Below the pieces are notes generated by a model. The model had not been told where the DNA came from and made no database searches. It worked only from the letters and a program-made list of their open reading frames with translations. The position numbers and the translations under genes were made by a program. A stretch of DNA of 11,956 nucleotides from Bacteroidales bacterium (GTDB lineage Bacteria; Bacteroidota; Bacteroidia; Bacteroidales; ML635J-15), in contig JAQVPT010000078.1 in the NCBI GenBank assembly GCA_028701945.1, positions 1 through 11,956 of the forward strand. Reading direction: 5' to 3'. The stretch's first letter is position 1; each line of letters starts with the position of its first letter. Shown piece by piece: positions 1 through 6,975 of this stretch.

Positions 1-1451
1 TAAATTCGACTGACTACATTTTCCGTATTCCAATGTGATGGTGGCTTAATACCGGAATTAATAAAATATTTTTCTCTTACACTAATTGAATTTGAATTTT
101 TGCTACTTTTTGAATAAGCGTATAAAAGAACAATAGCAATCAAAACAATTCCCAATAGTCCTACCCATCCAACAAATAACGTAACCAATGCAGTTACAAG
201 ACCTAACAATGAAATTAAAATCACTACTGAGAGAGGTATTCCGATAGTATTTGTCGGTTCTTTCAACCAATCACTTAGAGTTTTTATTCCCTGAATAAAT
301 ATCTCTGAACCTCGATCATTTTTTTCATATTTTTTCGCTTCTTCCTCTAAGAATTCAATTTCTTTAAGCAAAAAAGCCTTTTCACCTAATACCTGATGTG
401 CATCTTGCAGCATTTTGTCAAGTCCGCTTACATCATCAATGTTTAAAGTCTTCCAGTCTTTCGGATTTATCGAAGTATCAATACCTTTTAATGCTTCTGA
501 TTCAACAGATTCGAACCTAGCAATTTGCGTATCACAATCACGAATATCGCGTTCATAATCGCTTAGTAGCTCTAGTCTCTTTTCAATTTCACTTATTGTC
601 TTATCATTAATTCCATCTTCAGGGATAATTAAGAGTTTTAGTCCCTTTTGACTTTTTGCAATTTCATCCTTAGCTTTCTCAATTTTGCTTTGGCATTCTT
701 CGATATCACTTTCCAACTCCTGAATGCGTGTATATTCTTCCCCAGAAAGTTTCTCCATTGATTCTGGAAACTCATTCATCTGATTAAGAAGTTGCGTGTA
801 TTCTGAGTTTGCCTCTAAATAATCAGCAAGTTTATTGTAAAACTCATTTAATCTCGCTGCATATTGAGCATTATCTTTTTCTAAGTTCAGATTAATGAGT
901 TTCCCCTCATCTTTTTTCAGTTCCCGTTGTTGATCCCTAACATTTTTATAATTGCCTTCAGCTTCTTCAAACTTTTTATATTCTGAGATACTTCTGTTAG
1001 AACTTTTTGATGAATATCCTAAATTCTTTTGAGCAGCATCTAAATCAAACCCTCCTATAGATTGTTTGGCAATCTCTTTAGCCAAGTCATTTTCTTTCCC
1101 TTCAACCAATTTATGCAAAGCCAACAAATAACGATGCTGACCTTCTAAGGTGGGTAGCCCATTAATTTGATCTTGATTTCCGTTTCGCTGAACAATTACT
1201 TTTTCCGAATCAATTTTTATCCCCCATAAATCCTCATCAAGAATAACTGAACCATCAACTTCTAATCCTTTAGTGTCGTCGTGCCATATAAGCTGCTGGA
1301 TAACACGTGCTATCGAACTTTTACCAGAAGCGTTTACTCCTGTAATAATATTAATATTACTTGCTAAATCACTAATAGATTCTAAACCTCTAGGAAATCC
1401 AGGCATTTTACGAATAGAGAGATCTTTTAATATGTAAGGAACTTTTCTCAT
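1..1451 (-). CDS. YhaN/SbcC-like coiled-coil ATPase with a membrane hairpin (partial, C-terminal part missing)
   Basis: This is an open frame of about 483 codons that starts with ATG at 1451-1449 and runs off the left edge without a stop. The N-terminus has an AAA/Rad50-type fold with a clear Walker A, GVNASGKS at residues 38-45. Residues about 140-400 are rich in Glu, Lys, Leu and Gln with heptad character, as expected for a long coiled coil. At residues about 406-446 there are two hydrophobic segments separated by a short turn, a probable transmembrane hairpin, followed by Lys/Ser-rich residues. This replaces the CxxC zinc hook expected in SbcC or Rad50 and fits the YhaN subgroup of large repair-type ATPases. 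The second coiled-coil arm, signature motif and Walker B should lie beyond the window. The start overlaps the stop of the upstream nuclease gene (TAATG), which suggests translational coupling. The likely role is an ATP-driven partner of that nuclease at DNA ends near the membrane; this is inference from the family. Confidence 0.85.
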   Translation of the reverse strand, partial: MRKVPYILKDLSIRKMPGFPRGLESISDLASNINIITGVNASGKSSIARVIQQLIWHDDTKGLEVDGSVILDEDLWGIKIDSEKVIVQRNGNQDQINGLPTLEGQHRYLLALHKLVEGKENDLAKEIAKQSIGGFDLDAAQKNLGYSSKSSNRSISEYKKFEEAEGNYKNVRDQQRELKKDEGKLINLNLEKDNAQYAARLNEFYNKLADYLEANSEYTQLLNQMNEFPESMEKLSGEEYTRIQELESDIEECQSKIEKAKDEIAKSQKGLKLLIIPEDGINDKTISEIEKRLELLSDYERDIRDCDTQIARFESVESEALKGIDTSINPKDWKTLNIDDVSGLDKMLQDAHQVLGEKAFLLKEIEFLEEEAKKYEKNDRGSEIFIQGIKTLSDWLKEPTNTIGIPLSVVILISLLGLVTALVTLFVGWVGLLGIVLIAIVLLYAYSKSSKNSNSISVREKYFINSGIKPPSHWNTENVVSRI

Positions 1452-2743
1452 TAATTTTGTTGTTCAATTAGTTCAGTAAGGATTCTGTTACATTCCTTTA
1501 AAATATATTGTTTAGATTCCTTATTTTGTTCCAGCTCAAACCTCTCAGTTGTCCGTAAAGGCTGATAAGTGCCTGACTCTCGGATAGAATCACGGACTGG
1601 CTTCCATTCTTTAAGCAAATTATCAGCAAAATCGGTAGTCTCGCCTCTCTGAAGTGCAATAATAGTTCTAGCTAAAACACCAGCTGGTGATGACTCCTGC
1701 GCCAGTTCTTGCATATTTTCGACTTTCGCTTGGACATCAAACAATATCTTTCGCACATAAATTCGAGTTCCAGTTGAGTCTATTTCCTGATCATAATCAT
1801 CAACGATTGGACTTATCCATATTTCTAAATCTCTAATTCTGCTATGTTGCCCCGTAAGTATTATGTCATATATCAAAAAGGAAACTCTGTCTAATTCGAC
1901 TATTTTTGATTGAGCATCTTCGAATAATTGTGAAGTTACAGCATCTCGAACACTAGCTTCATCTGTTTTATCAGTAATATCAACAGAAATACTTTCGTAC
2001 CTTATTGGTGACAAAGGAATTTGTTCAATTTGTATATCCTTTTGCGATTGAATTGTAAGTAAAATCGGTCCATGTACACCATATTCCTTAGCACTTAATG
2101 CGTGTGGCGAACCAGGATAATACACAATTGGTTCTGAATTATTTAGAATTTGTGGTTTATGAATATGTCCAAGAATCCAAGCCTGTACTGGATGAGACAT
2201 AAAATTATTAAATTCGATTGGTGCGTATTTACTATCAGCAACACCAACATCTCCATGCAAAAGTCCTATTGTCGTTATATTTGGATTTATTTCAGACATC
2301 TCAAATTTCAAAAACGGATCTTCGCTAACATGGCGATTTGGAAACGACCAACCAATAAACTGTATTTTTTCTTCGCCCTTGGAAAACATCTTTATCTCCC
2401 ATATACCATTAGCGCCTAATAAATGCACATTGTCGTATCTTTCAGAATCAACTAACTGAGTTAGCACATCAAAATCGTGATTCCCTGCAACCATATACAC
2501 TGCAATATTTGATTGCTTTAATCTTTCAAAACCAGATTGCAATGGACCAATAGCTTCAAAGTAGCGATTATCCTGATCCACAATATCTCCTGTAAGTGCT
2601 AATACATCAACGCTATTCTTAATCGCGTAATCAATTATTCTATTCCAAGTGTATTTTGTAGCACCTTCTTCAGCATTCCGTTTAATACTGGATGATTTTT
2701 TTCCAATATGAATATCTCCTGTAGCTAAAATTGTTAGTGCCAT
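1451..2743 (-). CDS. YhaO/SbcD-like metallophosphoesterase (DNA repair exonuclease family)
   Basis: This 430-residue protein is a calcineurin-like metallophosphoesterase of the Mre11/SbcD/YhaO group, expected to be a Mn-dependent DNA nuclease in the cytoplasm. All the metal-site motifs are visible in order: GDIH with D10 and H12, GDIVD with D53, GNHD at 87-90, LLHG at 161-164 and GHIHKP at 192-197. The YPGSP segment after the last motif is typical of SbcD-like nucleases. Residues about 240-340 look like a capping domain, and the Leu/Glu/Lys-rich C-terminus (about 345-430) probably docks on the ATPase coiled coil. The length, about 400-430 residues, fits YhaO. The gene comes first in a two-gene operon; its TAA shares one base with the ATG of the ATPase. 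ATG at 2743 is the natural start because the beta strand leading to D10 begins directly after it. No Shine-Dalgarno site is evident. The catalytic residues are intact, so I expect an active enzyme; the substrate is unknown. Confidence 0.9.
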   Translation of the reverse strand: MALTILATGDIHIGKKSSSIKRNAEEGATKYTWNRIIDYAIKNSVDVLALTGDIVDQDNRYFEAIGPLQSGFERLKQSNIAVYMVAGNHDFDVLTQLVDSERYDNVHLLGANGIWEIKMFSKGEEKIQFIGWSFPNRHVSEDPFLKFEMSEINPNITTIGLLHGDVGVADSKYAPIEFNNFMSHPVQAWILGHIHKPQILNNSEPIVYYPGSPHALSAKEYGVHGPILLTIQSQKDIQIEQIPLSPIRYESISVDITDKTDEASVRDAVTSQLFEDAQSKIVELDRVSFLIYDIILTGQHSRIRDLEIWISPIVDDYDQEIDSTGTRIYVRKILFDVQAKVENMQELAQESSPAGVLARTIIALQRGETTDFADNLLKEWKPVRDSIRESGTYQPLRTTERFELEQNKESKQYILKECNRILTELIEQQN

Positions 2744-2787
2744 AATTTTAAATTAATAATCTGTGTGCTTTTCTGGTTAAACTGTTA

Positions 2788-2819
2788 CAAATTTAAATAA
2801 AAGCCCTCATACTTCCAAA
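2788..2819 (-). promoter_or_regulatory. Candidate Bacteroidota-type promoter for the YhaO/YhaN-like operon
   Basis: Read on the minus strand, TAAATTTG (2795-2788) matches the TAnnTTTG -7 element of Bacteroidota. A TTTG at 2819-2816 lies 20 bases upstream and could serve as the -33 element. The predicted transcript start near 2781 gives a leader of about 38 bases. A second -7 match, TATATTTG (2823-2816), overlaps the -33 element, but it has no TTTG at a suitable distance. AT-rich DNA gives such matches by chance, so confidence is moderate. Confidence 0.45.
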
Positions 2820-2833
2820 TATATAATATCTCG

Positions 2834-2870
2834 CTATGGGATATTTATTATTTAACAAACCCTATGGGAT
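2834..2870. repeat. Direct repeat of CTATGGGAT, 28 bases apart
   Basis: The nonamer CTATGGGAT occurs at 2834-2842 and again at 2862-2870, start-to-start 28 bases, upstream of the candidate operon promoter and inside the inverted repeat. Two sites spaced close to whole helical turns could be a regulator site pair, but nothing else supports this. Confidence 0.35.
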
Positions 2871-2889
2871 TCACACAGATTACACAGAC

Positions 2890-3993
2890 TTACACCAAAT
2901 TTAAGAATATTTCTATTTCCTCTTTTGTATTAAAAAAATTTGGACTTATTCTTATATTCTCGAACTGCAATGTAACCAGCACGTTCTTATCTATAAGTTT
3001 TTTGTAAAGCTTTTTAGTAGTTTCAAATGAGCCTGTATTAAAATGAACGATTGCTGTTCTCTCCTCTCGATTTTTTGTTGGCGTTACTATTTGATATCCC
3101 TTTTCACGGAGTCCATCAATTATTAAATCGGTATTTTCTAAAGCTTTATTGTAAATGTGTTTAATCCCAATATCAAGAAGCAATTCAAGTCCCGCAGACC
3201 AAGCATCAAAGAGCGAGTAAGCAATTGTACCTGTCTCAAATTTTCTAGAGTCATCATAATAAGAAAGTTTGTCGAAATGGTTATCAGCAGCAAACATTCC
3301 GGGTAGAACTGGTTCAATCATCTTAACGACTCTTTTGCTAACATATAAGAATCCTGTTCCGTGCATTCCAAGTAACCATTTAAAACCACAACCCGCCATC
3401 ACATCAATCTGATCTTTTTCAACATCAATTGGAATCATACCTGCTGCTTGAGCCACATCCACGAGAAACAAAGCTCCTTTTTCATGAGCTATTTTTCCAA
3501 TCATCGCCAAGTTTGGTCTAAAACCACTATTAAATCTCACAGCAGCGATTGCCACAACACGTGTTCTATGATCAACATGCTTTTCGATTGCCGCAGGAGC
3601 AATGCTATTATCCTCATTAAGTTTTACGAATCGAATCTCAACCCCTTGCTTTTTAAGATGCAACCACGGAAAGGTATTATTCCAATGTTCGCATTCAGGA
3701 ACTACGATATTGTCTCCTTTTTTAAAATCTATACCTTGAGCCACGATGCCAATACCGACTCCAGTGCTGGTTACTAAAGCATATTCTTCTGGCGAACCAC
3801 CTAACAACTTCGACAATAAAACACGAGTATCATTACGAGAATACGCTTTTTTACCCACAGGATTTAATTCTGTTGCCAAATGTGATTGAAGCCTATTGTT
3901 TACCAATAAATTTAGAGGAGATTGCGAAGCGTTATTAAGATAAACAGCTTCTCTTGTAATTGGAAATAGTGATCGAATTCGTTCTATATTCAT
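2890..3993 (-). CDS. Class V PLP-dependent aminotransferase-fold enzyme
   Basis: This 367-residue protein has the class V aminotransferase fold (cysteine desulfurase, isopenicillin-N epimerase and kynureninase relatives) and is cytoplasmic, with no signal peptide. Visible landmarks are the N-terminal YLNNAS segment (18-23), the TGVGIG cofactor-phosphate loop (77-82), D179 and Q182 in VDVAQ for the PLP ring, the Schiff-base K205 in GFKWLLGMHGTGFLYV, the FETGT motif (252-256) and R348 in RISPNFFNT, the likely substrate-carboxylate arginine. The only cysteines are C101 and C202. No catalytic Cys lies in the C-terminal third, so it is probably not a cysteine desulfurase. An epimerase, lyase or transaminase acting on an amino acid or peptide is more likely; the substrate cannot be read from the sequence. 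The gene lies 150 bases downstream of the M81 peptidase gene on the same strand and may also have its own promoter. ATG at 3993 fits the family N-terminus; no Shine-Dalgarno site is seen. Confidence 0.88.
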   Translation of the reverse strand: MNIERIRSLFPITREAVYLNNASQSPLNLLVNNRLQSHLATELNPVGKKAYSRNDTRVLLSKLLGGSPEEYALVTSTGVGIGIVAQGIDFKKGDNIVVPECEHWNNTFPWLHLKKQGVEIRFVKLNEDNSIAPAAIEKHVDHRTRVVAIAAVRFNSGFRPNLAMIGKIAHEKGALFLVDVAQAAGMIPIDVEKDQIDVMAGCGFKWLLGMHGTGFLYVSKRVVKMIEPVLPGMFAADNHFDKLSYYDDSRKFETGTIAYSLFDAWSAGLELLLDIGIKHIYNKALENTDLIIDGLREKGYQIVTPTKNREERTAIVHFNTGSFETTKKLYKKLIDKNVLVTLQFENIRISPNFFNTKEEIEIFLNLV

Positions 3994-4095
3994 ATTGATA
4001 AGCTTTGAATAAAAAAGTTAGTAATTACAATTTTATCTATAATTTTTATAATTGCATTAAACAAAAAACGCATAAATATATTCAAAATTAAGTTG

Positions 4096-4125
4096 CAAAA
4101 TTAGCAAAGATTATAAGCACACAAA
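4096..4125 (-). promoter_or_regulatory. Candidate promoter for the class V PLP-enzyme gene
   Basis: On the minus strand, TAATTTTG (4103-4096) fits TAnnTTTG, and TTTG at 4125-4122 lies 18 bases upstream. A second TAATTTTG at 4090-4083 has no matching -33 element. The 150-base gap holds no strong hairpin with a T-run to act as a terminator, so the gene may be read both from here and from the upstream M81 gene. Confidence 0.4.
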
Positions 4126-4143
4126 TTCCGAATAACTACTATC

Positions 4144-5706
4144 CTATTCGTGTGAAAGTGGAACAAAACGAGCAGTTAAATCAGGGTCGTCCATATCTTC
4201 ATCCAAAGGATACATTGGGCGCTCAATTCTTTTATAAGTTAATCGGTGTAAATCTTGATCAACGCCACCAGGAGTGAGAGCCATAATCCAATCTCCACGC
4301 ATTTCATACAACTCAGGAACCAGATAGCCAATTTTCACCACAACAATATCCACCTCACGAGGACTTAACCCGAGATTTGTAAAATCAGATTCGTAATGAT
4401 ATGGTTTTCTTTTCTTAGTAACAATAACCTGCACATTTCCTACACGAACCACGACCTCAGTTTCTGCATTTTTGTCCCCATAGTTAATGGCTTCTACTAT
4501 ACCTTTAAGCTTTACAGGACCTTCGTACCTATTATCAATTTCTGCACCAACAAAAGCCTCTACCTCATTACCTATACCAACTTCAATTGCTTTTTCGATA
4601 AGTTTGGGACCAGGTATTGAAGCATAAATCAAGGATGGACCAGCTTTCTTATAAAAAGCATCATGCTCTAGTATTTGCTTCAAAGTCCACGTAACATCCC
4701 CAGCACCACCAGCAGTAGGATTATCGCCCATATCACTAATAATAAACGGTTTTTTACTACTGTGGATAGCCATTTCCAAACATTCATCTAACGGAGCAAC
4801 GGGAGCAACAAACTCAAACTGATCGCGAACACTCCAAAATGATTGAGCCAAAATTTCAGCAGAACGCTTTACTTCTTGCATATCATCACCTGTAACCATA
4901 ACCACTGCTCTATTTCGTGGTTCATCAGCCCATGCGTAACCCACCCAAATTGCGGCATCAAGCACACCTTCTAGCTTTGTCAAAGGTTCAACTTGGGCAT
5001 ACAAACTTTTTGCTGGTTCAATACGTGTACTAGTTTTCTCGCCAGGTAAAAGAATTGGAATGGGAATCCATGCCTTATATGCAGGTTTACCTTTTCCAGA
5101 TTCTAAACGATCGAGTAAATTCACTAATGCTCGTTTTTTAGATTCAATTGCATCTTCGTGTGGTGCCAGTCGATAACAAGTAATTAGATCAGATTGATGA
5201 GCAAGTTGCCACGACACATTTCCATGCAAATCCATAGATGTAGAAATTAAGGTTTCATTACCTACTATATCGCGAACACGTTGAATCATATCTCCCTCAG
5301 GGTCGTCAAGTCCCACTACACTCATTGCACCATGTATGTCAAGGAAAACTCCATCATAGGGCAAATTTTCTTTTAGCATTTGTAGCATTTCTGTCATTAG
5401 CGTATCGTAAGCTTCTCGAGTTACTATTCCGCCAGGGATTGCATGCCCTCTTAATGCAGGAAAATATTGTGCCCGTTGCCGAGTAGCAGAATCTTCATGC
5501 AAAAATGGGTAATATGAGAATATTTCTTCGCCACGACGTGCACGAAAATCTTCTTCAGTAGTTTGTGCTGGCGAAAAAGTACTACATTCGATAGCTAGTC
5601 CAGCAATTGCAATACGCGATTTATTTATTGTCTCTTTCTTTTGTGATTGACAACCTAATAAGCTAGTTATGATTATTGACGCAATCAGTATTTGTTTAAC
5701 ATTCAT
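4144..5706 (-). CDS. M81-family (MlrC-like) metallopeptidase, predicted lipoprotein
   Basis: This 520-residue protein belongs to peptidase family M81, named for MlrC, the enzyme that degrades linear microcystin peptides. A lipoprotein signal peptide comes first: a basic residue at K4, a hydrophobic stretch and a LLGC lipobox with C19 as the lipidated residue. Q20 at +2 suggests outer-membrane sorting. The MlrC N-domain follows with probable zinc ligands in DIHGAM (D123, H125) and DLHGN (D159, H161), and with APHED around H183. The DNPTAGGAGD segment (328-337) and the C-terminal MlrC domain (about 320-500) complete the family architecture. Many M81 proteins lack an obvious export signal, so the lipobox is notable and places the active site in the periplasm or at the cell surface. 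The upstream EamA transporter gene is 42 bases away on the same strand, so co-transcription is likely. The probable role is hydrolysis of a small or modified peptide; the substrate is unknown. Confidence 0.88.
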   Translation of the reverse strand: MNVKQILIASIIITSLLGCQSQKKETINKSRIAIAGLAIECSTFSPAQTTEEDFRARRGEEIFSYYPFLHEDSATRQRAQYFPALRGHAIPGGIVTREAYDTLMTEMLQMLKENLPYDGVFLDIHGAMSVVGLDDPEGDMIQRVRDIVGNETLISTSMDLHGNVSWQLAHQSDLITCYRLAPHEDAIESKKRALVNLLDRLESGKGKPAYKAWIPIPILLPGEKTSTRIEPAKSLYAQVEPLTKLEGVLDAAIWVGYAWADEPRNRAVVMVTGDDMQEVKRSAEILAQSFWSVRDQFEFVAPVAPLDECLEMAIHSSKKPFIISDMGDNPTAGGAGDVTWTLKQILEHDAFYKKAGPSLIYASIPGPKLIEKAIEVGIGNEVEAFVGAEIDNRYEGPVKLKGIVEAINYGDKNAETEVVVRVGNVQVIVTKKRKPYHYESDFTNLGLSPREVDIVVVKIGYLVPELYEMRGDWIMALTPGGVDQDLHRLTYKRIERPMYPLDEDMDDPDLTARFVPLSHE

Positions 5707-5748
5707 ATCGGTATTTTTTCTGATTAATTTTTATTTTTTTACAATTAT

Positions 5749-6678
5749 TTACATTTTTTGGGTGCGATTTTTATATTTAAAAAAAACAGTCATTACCACA
5801 CCAGCTAAAACTAATAACCCGCCAATAATATGGTATATAAAAAGTGTTTCGTTAAGAATTAAAATACCTCCAGCAATAGAAACCAAAGGACTAATATTAT
5901 TGAACACTGCAATTTGTGAAGCAGGAATCTGGGTTAATGCATAATTTGTAAGAAAAGCCGTTAACATCGAGGATAGTACGCCTAAATACAAAACCGCCCA
6001 AACAAACTCCATATTAAGCAAGGGTTTAAAAAATTGGTTCAAAGTATGATTTTGGATATGAATAATAATGCTAAAACCGTTAAATACTATGAATGCAAGT
6101 ATTGTCATCCACACTGTAATTTCCATAGCCGAAAAATTAGCACTAGTTACTTTTCCCAAAACGTAATACACCACCAAAGCAAATACTGATAACAATAGCA
6201 GCGACACGCCCATCAGGGTAGTGCTTCCAGAAACACCTCCCGTATAATAGATTATGTACAAAATACCCGCAATAGACATTACGATTCCAATCTTTTGCAA
6301 TAAAGTAGTTTTTTCTTTGAGAAAAAAACTAGCAGCAATTAGAGTAATAATAGGCGTTGTAGAGAAAACAATTCCTGCTTCAGAGGCAGAACTATGCAGT
6401 AATCCAAAAGTTTGCAAAGCAAAAAATAGTAAAGGATAAAATAAAGAAAGTAAAAGCAATGACTTGGCTTTTTTGAAACTAAAACGAGGTAATTTAATAA
6501 ATCCAAAAAGGCCCAAAGGTATTAGAGAAATTGCTGCTGCGGTAAAACGATGTGCCAACAAATCCATAGCACCAGAATATCTCAGCCCAATTTTTACAAA
6601 AATAAATGATAATCCAATAATAATGGTTACCAGTATAAGACCAATATAAGCTTGACGTTGTTTTTTATACATTGACAT
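5749..6678 (-). CDS. EamA-family (DMT superfamily) transporter
   Basis: This 309-residue, very hydrophobic inner-membrane protein has two EamA repeats, about residues 11-144 and 155-300, giving about ten transmembrane helices. Each repeat ends with the typical pattern of a charged loop and a GGxLxxAG-like last helix (LKEKTTLLQKIGIVMSIAGI at 120-139; LNETLFIYHIIGG at 275-287). Family members export amino acids, nucleobases or other small metabolites; the substrate cannot be predicted from sequence. It is the first gene of a likely unit with the M81 peptidase (42-base gap, no terminator seen) and perhaps the class V PLP enzyme. ATG at 6678 is used; a second in-frame ATG at 6672 would remove only two residues. 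A well-spaced Bacteroidota-type promoter lies about 85 bases upstream. Confidence 0.9.
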   Translation of the reverse strand: MSMYKKQRQAYIGLILVTIIIGLSFIFVKIGLRYSGAMDLLAHRFTAAAISLIPLGLFGFIKLPRFSFKKAKSLLLLSLFYPLLFFALQTFGLLHSSASEAGIVFSTTPIITLIAASFFLKEKTTLLQKIGIVMSIAGILYIIYYTGGVSGSTTLMGVSLLLLSVFALVVYYVLGKVTSANFSAMEITVWMTILAFIVFNGFSIIIHIQNHTLNQFFKPLLNMEFVWAVLYLGVLSSMLTAFLTNYALTQIPASQIAVFNNISPLVSIAGGILILNETLFIYHIIGGLLVLAGVVMTVFFKYKNRTQKM

Positions 6679-6762
6679 TACTTCTCACTTAAAACTATAC
6701 AATATATTCTTTATTTTCATTTTAACCTAGTTCAATCGTCACAATTCAAGTTGCAAATACAG

Positions 6763-6793
6763 CAAATATAATTAGATTTCGACTAGCAACAAA
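6763..6793 (-). promoter_or_regulatory. Promoter of the EamA-M81 gene group
   Basis: On the minus strand, TATATTTG (6770-6763) is a full TAnnTTTG -7 match, and TTTG (6793-6790) lies 19 bases upstream, the expected spacing for the Bacteroidota primary sigma factor. The predicted start of transcription near 6756 leaves a leader of about 75-80 bases before the ATG at 6678. This is the best-formed promoter in the window. Confidence 0.6.
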
Positions 6794-6929
6794 AGTAGCG
6801 TAACAATATCGTTAATCAATGTTAAAAGCAACACAATTATACTTTAATTTGTGGTTTCGTAAAAACTTATCTCTTTTAATTTTTAAATCCTTCCTTCTTC
6901 ATATTGCTAAAATATACTCGAATTATATT

Positions 6930-6940
6930 GGGGGGGGGGG
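6930..6940. repeat. Homopolymer tract of 11 G
   Basis: Eleven consecutive G residues stand in otherwise very AT-rich intergenic DNA, 36 bases beyond the stop codon of the MCE gene and about 140 bases upstream of the EamA -33 element. Tracts of this length are prone to slipped-strand change. It could also be a sequencing or assembly miscount. Confidence 0.9.
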
Positions 6941-6945
6941 AAATA

Positions 6946-6957
6946 TGAATATATTCA
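6946..6957. repeat. 12-base perfect palindrome TGAATATATTCA
   Basis: TGAATATATTCA reads the same on both strands and lies five bases from the G11 tract, just after the end of the MCE gene. It is too short and lacks a T-run for a terminator. It could be a dimeric-regulator site or chance in AT-rich DNA. Confidence 0.4.
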
Positions 6958-6975
6958 CAACAAAACAAATAGTGC

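Larger units (their letters stand above)
2757..2882. repeat. 11-base inverted repeat bounding a 126-base intergenic element
   Basis: TAATCTGTGTG at 2757-2767 is exactly inverted as CACACAGATTA at 2872-2882, so the pair encloses almost the whole intergenic region. Next to the right arm, CACAGATTA (2874-2882) is repeated imperfectly as CACAGACTTA (2883-2892), which runs into the stop codon of the PLP-enzyme gene. The candidate operon promoter lies inside the element. It could be a degenerate miniature mobile element, a recurrent intergenic repeat or a long-loop transcript structure; the sequence alone does not decide. Confidence 0.5.
6679..6975. other. Intergenic region between the EamA gene and the MCE gene
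   Basis: This 297-base region is upstream of the EamA gene and downstream of the MCE-protein gene, both on the minus strand. It holds the EamA promoter, an 11-G tract and a 12-base palindrome, listed separately. A plus-strand frame (6819-7076) crosses it, but it runs antisense into the MCE gene and through the G tract and does not resemble a protein. I see no RNA gene or rho-independent terminator. Confidence 0.6.

Noticed and set aside
2150..2419. Plus-strand frame of 89 codons
   Set aside because: It lies entirely antisense to the nuclease gene, whose catalytic motifs prove that strand to be coding.
1..2743. A dedicated anti-phage defence system around the YhaO/YhaN-like pair
   Set aside because: No effector, toxin, methylase, phage or integrase gene is nearby. 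The motifs are those of a repair-type nuclease complex, so a defence role cannot be supported from this window.
4026..4060. AT-rich short inverted repeats (TATAA...TTATA) as a terminator for the M81 gene
   Set aside because: The stem is about five A/T pairs with no G/C and no following T-run in the right direction, so it would not be stable.
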